Positions 1 through 5,605 of a DNA stretch of 11,616 nt are shown in pieces. Positions within the stretch are counted from its first letter, which is position 1, and each line of letters opens with the position of its first letter. The DNA comes from Deltaproteobacteria bacterium UBA2385. GTDB lineage: Bacteria > Myxococcota_A > UBA796 > UBA2385. A program made the position numbers and the translations under genes. Under the pieces are notes generated by a model. The model saw only the letters and a list, made by a program, of their open reading frames with translations. It ran no database searches and was not told where the DNA came from. The DNA lies in the NCBI GenBank assembly GCA_002343455.1, contig DDSR01000171.1, forward strand, positions 1 to 11,616, read 5' to 3'.

Positions 1-1209
1 GGCTGGGGCCGGGGCGGGGGCTTCCGGCCCTGCCTCCATCGCTCGGACCACCAGCGCGCCGGGGATGGCCACCACCAGCAGGGCAGCCAGGGCGCCGACC
101 GCCAGTGGCCAGGAGCGGCGGGGGCGAGCCGCGGCCTCGGCCGTCAGGCCTGACGTGAACGTCGGCGCGACCGGAGCGGTGGAGCCGTCCAGCGCCAGCG
201 CCAGCGTCGGCGAGGGGGGGCGCTCGTCGTTGAGCATGAAGGTCTGGGAGTCGACCTGCTCGGTGAGCACCCGTCTCCCCTGGGTGATCTGCGGTCCGGT
301 CGGAGTCTCGGCGATCACCTCGGGCAGCACGCTCCGCGCCCAGCTGTAGAGGTCGTCCCCAGGCAGGATGCGCGAGAGGGCTCGCAGGCTGGTGGCCAAC
401 GCGGCCGCCTCGGGGCGCTCCTCGGCCTCGTAGGCCATGCAGGCCCGGATGAGGTCGAGGGCTGGCCCGCAGCCGGCCGGCAGGCGCACATCGGCGTCGG
501 CGAGGCGCTGCTCGAGCATCTGCTCGGCCGCCTCGGGTCCGAGCTTCACCCGGCCGAAGGCCTCGCCGGTGAGCAGCTCGTAGAAGACGGCGCCGATAGC
601 GAAGACATCCCCCGCGGGGACCTCGGGATCGCCGAGCAGCCGCTCGGGGGACATGTAGCCCATGCTGCCGTAGCGGATCCGGTCGGTGCGGGCCTCGCGG
701 CCCTGGAAGTCGGCGCGGGCGATGCCGAAGTCGAGGACCTTGATCTCGCCCTGTGCGCTGAGGCGGATGTTGCTGGGCTTGATGTCGCGGTGCACCACCC
801 GCAGGGGCTGACCGTCGGGCCCGGGCCCGTTCCAGGCGGCGTCCAGCGCCTGGGCGACGGCGGAGATCATCTCGGCCGCCGCGGCCGCGGGGATCGGCCT
901 GCGGGGGAACTCGCTGACGAGGCGCTCCAGGTCGACGCCCTCGACGTACTCCATGACCACGGCCCAGCGGCCGTCCAGCCGGACGAGGTCGTCGACCTGG
1001 ACGATGTGGCGGTGGCGCAGCCGACCCAGGAGCCGGGCCTCGTCCCGCAGGCGCCGGGCGGCGTCGCTGGCCGTGTCCCAGTCCGGCTTCAGCAGCTTCA
1101 GGGCGACGGCCTTGCGGAAGCCTCCCATCGAGACGAGGTCGGCCAGGTAGACCGTGCCGAAGGCCCCGTCTCCGAGCTCACGCTGCAGCTCGAAGGTGCG
1201 CCCGCTCAC
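1..1209 (-). CDS. Membrane-anchored Ser/Thr protein kinase (3' end outside window)
   Basis: This is a bacterial eukaryotic-like (Hanks-type) kinase that phosphorylates Ser/Thr on target proteins. It is open to the window edge, with 403 codons visible. The order seen is a glycine loop GDGAFGTVY (residues 13-21), the ATP-binding Lys38 in VALK, Glu57 as the likely helix-C partner, the catalytic loop HRDIKPSN (140-147), the metal-binding DFG (160-162) and the SPE of the activation segment (GYMSPERL). All catalytic residues are present, so it should be active. A Pro/Ser/Thr-rich linker follows the kinase domain, then a probable transmembrane helix at about 367-388. The missing part is therefore expected outside the cytoplasm. 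The GTG start overlaps the stop of the lipoprotein gene upstream (GTGA, 1206-1209), suggesting translational coupling. No other start fits the glycine-loop spacing better. The target and any sensed ligand are unknown. Confidence 0.95.
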   Translation of the reverse strand, partial: MSGRTFELQRELGDGAFGTVYLADLVSMGGFRKAVALKLLKPDWDTASDAARRLRDEARLLGRLRHRHIVQVDDLVRLDGRWAVVMEYVEGVDLERLVSEFPRRPIPAAAAAEMISAVAQALDAAWNGPGPDGQPLRVVHRDIKPSNIRLSAQGEIKVLDFGIARADFQGREARTDRIRYGSMGYMSPERLLGDPEVPAGDVFAIGAVFYELLTGEAFGRVKLGPEAAEQMLEQRLADADVRLPAGCGPALDLIRACMAYEAEERPEAAALATSLRALSRILPGDDLYSWARSVLPEVIAETPTGPQITQGRRVLTEQVDSQTFMLNDERPPSPTLALALDGSTAPVAPTFTSGLTAEAAARPRRSWPLAVGALAALLVVAIPGALVVRAMEAGPEAPAPAPA

Positions 1210-1661
1210 TGGAGCCCAGAGATGTCGTTGGTGACGCCCCCGACGCAGCCCTCGACCGCGTCGACGTTGAACTCGACCAGGCCAGAGACGACGGCCGGGT
1301 CCAGGGACTGGTGGTCGTTGGCTACGAGCTCGGCGCTGAAGAAGTGCCGGCCGGCGCTGAGGGCCAGCTCGCCTTCGAGCACGAACCAGTCGTCCGTCAC
1401 GGTCGCGATGTGGGCGTTGCTGTCCAGCAGGTGCCAGTGGCCGCTGCCCTCGGCCGCGTCTGCGCCGACGCTATCCGGGTCCAGCTCGTAGCCGTCGATC
1501 CGCACGACGACGATCAGCTCGGGGCAGTAGACGACCGACTCGTCGGAGGCCGGGAAGAGGATCTCGATGGCAGTGCCGCCGTCCTCGACCAGCGGGGGGG
1601 GGGCGCAGGCGGCCAGCACCACCAGGGGTACAGCGAGCGAGCGGAGGGGGCGGAGCATCAT
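1206..1661 (-). CDS. Predicted lipoprotein with DUF4399-like Ig-type domain
   Basis: The protein has 151 residues. It starts with a basic stretch, a hydrophobic segment and a lipobox LAAC (Cys19), so it should be a lipid-anchored envelope protein. The mature part contains GHWHLL (residues 75-80) and LSAGRHFF...ANDHQSLDP (about 101-122). These resemble the GHHHLL and 'PAGKH...D.NH.P' signatures of the DUF4399 family as I remember it. The assignment is by eye and tentative. Two further cysteines (46 and 139) could form a disulfide. The open frame continues upstream to 2189, but the signal peptide fixes the start at one of two adjacent ATG codons (1661 or 1658). No strong ribosome binding site is seen. 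The gene overlaps the following kinase gene by 4 bases, which suggests the lipoprotein is an extracytoplasmic partner or sensor for the kinase. A run of ten C lies just after the lipobox codon. Confidence 0.8.
   Translation of the reverse strand: MMLRPLRSLAVPLVVLAACAPPPLVEDGGTAIEILFPASDESVVYCPELIVVVRIDGYELDPDSVGADAAEGSGHWHLLDSNAHIATVTDDWFVLEGELALSAGRHFFSAELVANDHQSLDPAVVSGLVEFNVDAVEGCVGGVTNDISGLQ
1594..1603. repeat. Run of ten G/C inside the lipoprotein gene
   Basis: Ten consecutive G on the plus strand are read as C on the coding strand. They encode the Ala-Pro-Pro-Pro stretch directly after lipobox Cys19. Slippage by one base would truncate the lipoprotein soon after its signal peptide and could also break the translational coupling to the kinase gene. 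Confidence 0.9.
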
Positions 1662-1787
1662 CGGCGCAGCATATCGCCAAGGGGCCGGCTTGTGGGGATC
1701 CCCTCCTCCGCGGCGCTCCCGGTGTGCTAGGAATGCGGACCGCGACCCGGTCCCCGCGGAGGGGGCCTCCCGCGGTGAGGAGAGTCG
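1662..1787. promoter_or_regulatory. Divergent intergenic region of lipoprotein/kinase and Rieske genes
   Basis: This 126-base region must hold promoters for both directions. It contains a perfect 10-base palindrome GGGGATCCCC at 1694-1703, which could be a protein-binding site. A weak TGC-TAGGAAT element at 1725-1734 resembles an extended -10 for the Rieske gene, but I see no convincing -35. No clear promoter for the lipoprotein gene is visible. Both assignments are by eye. Confidence 0.35.
1754..1775 (+). promoter_or_regulatory. Hairpin in the leader of the Rieske gene
   Basis: The arms CCGCGG-AGG and CCT-C-CCGCGG pair with one bulged base around a short G loop. The right arm ends one base before the GAGGAG ribosome binding site (1777-1782). 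A stem this stable beside the binding site could influence translation initiation. No ligand class or riboswitch family is recognisable. Confidence 0.4.
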
Positions 1788-2297
1788 ATGAGCCTGCTGA
1801 AGTCCCTGCTGCGGGGTCGGCCCGACGGTCTGCGCGCGCGCTTGAAGAGGTCGATCGGCGGGGCGCAGGCTCCTCGTGCGGCAGGGGGCTCGCCCGGATC
1901 GAGCTCCGGGGCGGCGGGCTGGGCGGGAGCGCCGGCCTCGGGCGAGAAGGCCCTGCACCTCTCGCCCGAGGCCCCCAAGGACGTGACTCCGCCCGAAGGC
2001 TACGAGGTGGTCCTGCACAAGGACGCCCTGAAGGACGGCAAGATCGTCGAGATCATCATCGGCGGGACCGCCATCGCCGTCGCCAACGCCGATGGCTGCT
2101 TTCATGCCCTGGCCAACACCTGCCCCCACGCCGGCGGCCCGCTGGGAGAGGGGAGCCTGGAGGGCAGCTCGCTGACCTGTCCGTACCACGGCTGGGTCTT
2201 CGACGTCCGCACGGGCGCCTGCCAGACCAACCCCGGCTTCAGCGTGAAGCGCTACGAGGTGGTGGTCGAGCAGGACGCGGTCTGCGTCAAGCTGTAG
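1788..2297 (+). CDS. Rieske-type [2Fe-2S] domain protein
   Basis: The 169-residue protein has a C-terminal Rieske domain (about residues 70-169) that binds a [2Fe-2S] cluster through two Cys and two His. Box 1 is TCPHAG (Cys112, His114) and box 2 is CPYHGW (Cys131, His134). All four ligands are present, and the spacing suits the small ferredoxin/NirD-like members of the family. The first 65 residues are a basic stretch followed by Gly/Ala/Ser/Pro-rich low complexity, with no signal peptide or membrane helix, so a cytoplasmic electron carrier is most likely. There is no adjacent oxygenase, cytochrome bc or nitrite reductase gene, so the redox partner cannot be told from context. A GAGGAG ribosome binding site lies 5 bases before the ATG. 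The gene appears monocistronic and converges with rpmB. Confidence 0.93.
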   Translation: MSLLKSLLRGRPDGLRARLKRSIGGAQAPRAAGGSPGSSSGAAGWAGAPASGEKALHLSPEAPKDVTPPEGYEVVLHKDALKDGKIVEIIIGGTAIAVANADGCFHALANTCPHAGGPLGEGSLEGSSLTCPYHGWVFDVRTGACQTNPGFSVKRYEVVVEQDAVCVKL

Positions 2298-2303
2298 CGG
2301 CCG

Positions 2304-2339
2304 CCTGGCCCTGGGCTGGAGGTCCGGCCCTGGGCTGGA
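2304..2339 (+). terminator. Two tandem hairpins between Rieske gene and rpmB (possible terminator)
   Basis: A 15-base sequence is present twice at 2307-2321 and 2326-2340 (19-base period). Each copy folds into a hairpin with core GCC-CTG-GGC. The second is longer, with 7 pairs including one G-U at 2323-2339. They lie just after the Rieske stop codon and just before the rpmB stop codon on the opposite strand. That is where a bidirectional terminator would be expected, although no T-run follows on either strand. Confidence 0.4.
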
Positions 2340-2346
2340 GACCAGC

Positions 2347-2583
2347 TCAGAGCTTGGAGAGGTCCACGCCGGCCCGAGCGGCGAAGGCGTGGAGGCCGAT
2401 CTTGTTCAGCGTGCGCAGGGCGCTGGTGGAGAGGCGCATGGTCACGAAGCGCCCGCCCTCGACGTACCAGAGACGGCGCGTCTGGAGGTTGGGGAGCTGC
2501 CGCTTCTTGGTCTTGATGTTGGAGTGCGAGACCTTGTTCGCGACGTTCGGACGCTTGCCAGTGAGGGTGCAGCGACGGGCCAT
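2347..2583 (-). CDS. rpmB: 50S ribosomal protein L28
   Basis: L28 is a structural protein of the large ribosomal subunit. The 78-residue sequence matches the family over its whole length. It begins MARRCTLTGKRP, followed by VSHSNIKTKKRQLPNLQ (residues 18-34), a basic tryptophan-containing strand RRLWYVEGGRFVTMRLS and a C-terminal helix with TLNKIGL. The length is normal. Only one cysteine is present, so this is the form without the zinc-binding CxxC pairs. A GGAGA ribosome binding site sits about 9 bases before the ATG. The usual partner rpmG is not adjacent. The gene lies downstream of the 62-residue protein gene on the same strand with a 133-base gap, so it may be read from that promoter or from its own. 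Confidence 0.97.
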   Translation of the reverse strand: MARRCTLTGKRPNVANKVSHSNIKTKKRQLPNLQTRRLWYVEGGRFVTMRLSTSALRTLNKIGLHAFAARAGVDLSKL

Positions 2584-2663
2584 GAGGGATTCTCCGATTG
2601 CGGGCGGCTTGGCCCGGTGGGCCTACGCGAAGGGGCTCGCGGGTCGGCACGGGGGAAGGCCGG

Positions 2664-2692
2664 CAGGTAGCACGACCCCGCGGAGCGGTCAA
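2664..2692 (-). promoter_or_regulatory. Possible rpmB promoter
   Basis: TTGACC (2687-2692 complement) matches the -35 consensus in five of six bases. Seventeen bases later comes TACCTG (2664-2669), which is a poor -10. This would give rpmB a leader of about 70-80 bases. A small hairpin GGCCC-ACC-GGGCC at 2611-2623 lies in that leader. The weak -10 makes the call uncertain. Confidence 0.3.
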
Positions 2693-2716
2693 ACCCGCCT
2701 GTGGGCCTGGAGCGAC

Positions 2717-2905
2717 TCAGATGGTGAAGTCGACGATGACCACGCCACCTTCGCGCTCCTGGCGCTCGGACTCGGGCGGACGATGCTCCATGGGAGGCGG
2801 CTGGTGGTAGTCCGACCGCTCCAAGGGCAGGTGCAGAGGGATCTGCTCCTGCTCGCGTCGCTCTCGCTCGCGCCGGATCTTCTCGATGATGAAGAGGTCG
2901 AGCAT
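2717..2905 (-). CDS. Small conserved-looking hypothetical protein, 62 aa
   Basis: The protein begins with a hydrophobic MLDLFIIEKI, continues with a highly charged Arg/Glu segment (residues 11-21), then a Pro-rich middle, and ends in a beta-like VVIVDFTI. I recall short proteins with this layout in myxobacterial genomes, but I know of no assigned function. The frame is open up to 3073. The ATG at 2905 is preferred because GGAGA lies 7 bases before it, a good promoter sits 50 bases upstream at 2956-2983, and everything before it is intergenic in composition. There is no signal peptide. The hydrophobic N-terminus may be an amphipathic helix. It lies upstream of rpmB on the same strand. Confidence 0.72.
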   Translation of the reverse strand: MLDLFIIEKIRRERERREQEQIPLHLPLERSDYHQPPPMEHRPPESERQEREGGVVIVDFTI

Positions 2906-2955
2906 GTCGGCGTCTCCGGTCGCGGCCCGAAGCGGGGCTCGCGGGCCTGAGGGGA

Positions 2956-2983
2956 AGTATAGCACCGGGTCCTCCACCGGCAA
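2956..2983 (-). promoter_or_regulatory. Sigma-70-type promoter for the 62-aa protein gene
   Basis: On the minus strand there is a -35 TTGCCG (2978-2983) and a -10 TATACT (2956-2961, five of six consensus bases), separated by 16 bases. Transcription would start near 2948, giving a leader of about 43 bases. This is the clearest sigma-70-type promoter in the window and may also drive rpmB. Confidence 0.6.
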
Positions 2984-3037
2984 GCGCCGGCTTTGCCTAT
3001 GTATAGACACCGTTGCCGTCGAGATGTGTCCGGGTTC

Positions 3038-3083
3038 GAGAAGTTTCTCATGGCGCCGGGGAGATGCTGACATGTCAAGACAT
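3038..3083. promoter_or_regulatory. Two short dyads in an AT-rich island
   Basis: The gap between the DUF2520 gene and the 62-aa gene (2906-3094) is much less GC-rich than its surroundings. It holds two inverted repeats with 2-base centres: GAGAA-GT-TTCTC at 3038-3049 and ATGTC-AA-GACAT at 3072-3083. They could be regulator sites for the downstream promoter or part of the end of the DUF2520 transcript. No function can be assigned. Confidence 0.35.
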
Positions 3084-3094
3084 ATCGGCCGGTC

Positions 3095-3859
3095 TCAAGC
3101 CCGCTTTGCCTGAGCCAGCTCTTGCGCGAGGAGGACCAGGCTGTCGTAGCTGTCCAGCAGGTGGGGGCAGGAGGCCGCGATCGCTGCCCGGTGCCCCTCG
3201 ATCACGGCCTGCTGTCCGCGTACCACCGGCCCGGTGAGGGCCGCGGCCGGGCCCAGCGCGACGGCGTTCTCCAGGCTCTGCCGGGCCAGGGGCAGGAGCA
3301 GGCCCGGGGCCTGGGCGGGGTCGGCCCCGGCGGCGACCAGCAGCTCGCTGGCCGCGGCGAGCAGGACCGTGGCGAAGTTGCCGGAGAGCACGGCCGCGGC
3401 GTGGTAGAGCCGCCGGTCGCCGCTGAGCTCGAAGGGGCGCATGCCCAGGCGATGGGCCAGGGCGAGCGCGGCCTGGCGGGCTTGGGGGTCGCCCTGGACG
3501 GCGGCGGGCAGGTCCAGCAGCGAGGGCATGGCCTGCTCGGGACCGGGAAAGGTCATCAGGGGATGCAAGGAGCCGACGCAGGGGTGGGGCCGGAGGATCT
3601 CGATGCCCGCGGAGCCGCTGGAGTGCAGCAGCACGCCACCGGGAGGGACCTGGGCCGCGACCTGGGCCAGGGCGGACTCGGGCACCGTCAGCCAGGTCAA
3701 CGGCGAGGGGGGGATCGGCGCCCCGCGACCCACGAGCCGGACCTGCACGCCGGCGTCCGCCAGCGCCCGGGCCATCGAGCGGCCCAACCGACCGGGCCCC
3801 ACCAGGACAATCCCCCCGAGGTCGAGACCCTGGAGGTCGGCAGAGCGTTCGACGGGCAT
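3095..3859 (-). CDS. Rossmann-like / DUF2520 domain oxidoreductase
   Basis: The protein has 254 residues and two domains. The N-terminal Rossmann fold begins with the dinucleotide-binding loop VGPGRLGRSMA (residues 20-30), followed by an SSGSAG segment (80-85). The C-terminal helical DUF2520 domain carries the family signatures SLHPLMTF (97-104) and RLYHAAAVLSGNF (150-162). The family is annotated as predicted NAD(P)-dependent oxidoreductase, related in architecture to ketopantoate reductase and 6-phosphogluconate-type dehydrogenases. The physiological substrate is not established. Length is typical. The ATG at 3859 faces a divergent operon of CoA-related enzymes across only 46 bases, so the two are probably co-regulated. 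No pantothenate genes are adjacent. Confidence 0.9.
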   Translation of the reverse strand: MPVERSADLQGLDLGGIVLVGPGRLGRSMARALADAGVQVRLVGRGAPIPPSPLTWLTVPESALAQVAAQVPPGGVLLHSSGSAGIEILRPHPCVGSLHPLMTFPGPEQAMPSLLDLPAAVQGDPQARQAALALAHRLGMRPFELSGDRRLYHAAAVLSGNFATVLLAAASELLVAAGADPAQAPGLLLPLARQSLENAVALGPAAALTGPVVRGQQAVIEGHRAAIAASCPHLLDSYDSLVLLAQELAQAKRA

Positions 3860-3864
3860 GGTGC

Positions 3865-3876
3865 CACGTTAACGTG
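3865..3876. promoter_or_regulatory. Perfect 12-base palindrome in divergent promoter region
   Basis: CACGTTAACGTG is its own reverse complement. It lies in the middle of the 46-base gap between the DUF2520 gene (minus) and the crotonase gene (plus), which must contain both promoters. Its position and symmetry fit an operator for a dimeric regulator controlling both directions. The regulator itself is not encoded next to it. Confidence 0.6.
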
Positions 3877-3905
3877 TCGGGTCTATGAGGCGGGGAGGAG
3901 CGGGG

Positions 3906-4715
3906 ATGCAGGACGAAGTGGCCAGCGAGGCAGCCAGCGCCGATGGCCTCGGCGTCCAGCGCCAGGGAGGCGTGCTGCGCCTGACCCTGGACCGACCCGG
4001 CCGCCGAAACGCGCTCAACGGGCCCCTGGTGCGGGCGCTGCTGCGGGAGATCGAGGGCGTGGTCGCCGACCCGGAGGTCCAGGTGGTGGTGCTGGCCGCC
4101 TCCGGGTCGCACTTCTGCGCGGGCGCTGACCTGGGGGGAGACGCCGCGCAGGCCGATGGCTTCTTCGCCCAGCACGCCGATCGCGCGCTCTTCGCCCGGC
4201 TGCTTCAGCGCATCGTCGAGAGCCCCGTCCCGGTGATCGCCGCCGTCAGCGGCGATGCCCTGGGAGGCGGTGCGGGCCTCGTCCTGGCCTGCCAGCTCGT
4301 CGTGATGGCCGAGGGCGCCCGGCTGCACACCCCCGAGCTGAAGCTGGGCCTGTTCCCCTGGATGATCGCCCCGGTGCTGGCCCGCAAGCTGCCGCGCAAC
4401 CAGCTGAACGAGCTGATCCTCTGCGGGGGGCGGCTGGACGCGCCGCGGGCCCTGGCCCTGGGCCTCGCCAACCGGGTGGCGCCCGCCGAGCAGGTCCTGG
4501 ACCAGGCGCTGGAGCTGGCCCAGGCCGTGGCGGCCCACTCTCCGCTGGTGGTGCGGATGGGGATGCAGGCCCTGGCCCAGATCGAGGGGATGCCGCTCTC
4601 GGCGGCCCTGGCCCATATGCACGCGCAGCTCAGCCTGAACCTGCTGACCGAGGACGCCGCCGAGGGCATCTCGGCCTTCGCCTCCAAGCGCAGCCCCACC
4701 TGGAAGGGAAGGTGA
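3906..4715 (+). CDS. Enoyl-CoA hydratase/isomerase (crotonase) family protein
   Basis: The 269-residue crotonase-fold protein would act on acyl-CoA thioesters. The features seen are RRNAL (33-37), the oxyanion-hole segments HFCAGADL (69-76) and GDALGGGAGL (116-125), and TPELKLGLFP (142-151). Glu144 here matches the second catalytic Glu of rat enoyl-CoA hydratase (Glu164). The first one (Glu144 of the rat enzyme, GGGCE) is Gly124 here, as in several methylglutaconyl-CoA hydratase-like members. Water addition to a simple enoyl-CoA is therefore not assured, and the substrate is open. An ATG also exists at 3885, but a GGGGAGGAG ribosome binding site at 3892-3900 fixes the start at 3906. The stop overlaps the start of the BKACE gene by 4 bases. 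Confidence 0.93.
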   Translation: MQDEVASEAASADGLGVQRQGGVLRLTLDRPGRRNALNGPLVRALLREIEGVVADPEVQVVVLAASGSHFCAGADLGGDAAQADGFFAQHADRALFARLLQRIVESPVPVIAAVSGDALGGGAGLVLACQLVVMAEGARLHTPELKLGLFPWMIAPVLARKLPRNQLNELILCGGRLDAPRALALGLANRVAPAEQVLDQALELAQAVAAHSPLVVRMGMQALAQIEGMPLSAALAHMHAQLSLNLLTEDAAEGISAFASKRSPTWKGR

Positions 4716-5602
4716 CCGTGTCCGAACCCGACTCGCCCGCGGTCCGCTTCGGAGGGGACGCCGTCGTCGTCTCCTGCGCCCTGACCGGCGTGCTGGCCGA
4801 CCGCCGCCAGTGCCCCGACATCCCCTACACCCCGGCCGAGATCGGGCAGGAGGCCCTGCGCGCCTACGAGGCGGGGGCCACCGTCGCCCACATCCACGCC
4901 CGCAACCCCGACGGGAGCCCCTCCTGGTCGGTGGAGACCTTCGCGCAGATCAAGGCCGAGGTCTCCTCCCGCTGCCCGATCGTGCTGAACTTCTCGACGG
5001 GCACCCTGGACGACGACACGGCCCCTCAGGAGGCGATCCTGCGGCAGGTGCTGCCGGATGTCGCCGCCCTGAACATGGGGACGATGAACTACGCCAAGTA
5101 CTCCGAGCGGCGTCGGGACTTCGTCTTCGACATGGTCTTCCCCAACCCGATCTCCAAGATCACCCGGCTGCTGCGGGCCATGAACGAGGCGGGGGTCCAC
5201 CCCGAGCTGGAGTGCTTCGACGCGGGCCACACCGCCACCATCGTCCCCTTGATGGACATGGGCCTGCTGAAGGCGCCGCTGGAGTTGTCCTTCGTCATGG
5301 GGGTGCTGGGCGGGCTGCCGGTCTCGGTGCAGGCCCTGCAGCTCCAGGCCTCTCAGGTCCCGGCGGGCTCGTCCTGGCAGGTGATCGGCATCGGCCGGAT
5401 CCAGTGGCGGATGGTGGCCGCGGCCCTGGTGCTGGGGGGGAACATCCGGGTCGGGCTGGAGGACAATTTCTACCTGCCCGATGGCCGCATGGCCCGCAGC
5501 AACGGCGAGCTGGTCGAGCGCGCGGTGCGCCTGACCCAGGATGTCGGTCGGCGTCCCGCGACGCTGGCCGAGACCCGGGCCATGCTCGGGCTGGGGGCCT
5601 GA
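4712..5602 (+). CDS. Beta-keto acid cleavage enzyme (BKACE/DUF849 family)
   Basis: Family members (such as Kce, 3-keto-5-aminohexanoate cleavage enzyme) condense a beta-keto acid with acetyl-CoA and cleave it to acetoacetate and a new acyl-CoA, using a bound metal. In this 296-residue protein I see the metal-binding HIH of AHIHARNPDG (His60, His62), the substrate loops NFSTG (93-97) and NMGTMN (121-126), PELECFD (164-170), and the C-terminal RVGLEDN (246-252) with a metal-ligand Glu and a nearby Arg. All core residues appear intact. Which of the family's many substrates it uses cannot be read by eye. The GTG at 4712 overlaps the preceding stop (GTGA). A second GTG at 4718 has better spacing from the GGAAGGGAAGG ribosome binding site, so the true protein may be two residues shorter. 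It is followed after 3 bases by the ATP-grasp gene. Confidence 0.93.
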   Translation: MTVSEPDSPAVRFGGDAVVVSCALTGVLADRRQCPDIPYTPAEIGQEALRAYEAGATVAHIHARNPDGSPSWSVETFAQIKAEVSSRCPIVLNFSTGTLDDDTAPQEAILRQVLPDVAALNMGTMNYAKYSERRRDFVFDMVFPNPISKITRLLRAMNEAGVHPELECFDAGHTATIVPLMDMGLLKAPLELSFVMGVLGGLPVSVQALQLQASQVPAGSSWQVIGIGRIQWRMVAAALVLGGNIRVGLEDNFYLPDGRMARSNGELVERAVRLTQDVGRRPATLAETRAMLGLGA

Positions 5603-5605
5603 GGC

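Noticed and set aside
65..349. Short plus-strand frame at the left edge
   Set aside because: It is antisense to the linker and membrane helix of the Ser/Thr kinase and has no motif.
1662..2189. Upstream extension of the lipoprotein frame
   Set aside because: It crosses the Rieske gene and puts 176 low-complexity residues before a perfect signal peptide and lipobox.
3073..3078. Perfect -35 TTGACA on the minus strand
   Set aside because: No -10-like sequence lies 15-19 bases downstream. It overlaps a small dyad instead.
3885..3905. Upstream ATG for the crotonase gene
   Set aside because: The strong ribosome binding site lies inside this segment and serves the ATG at 3906.
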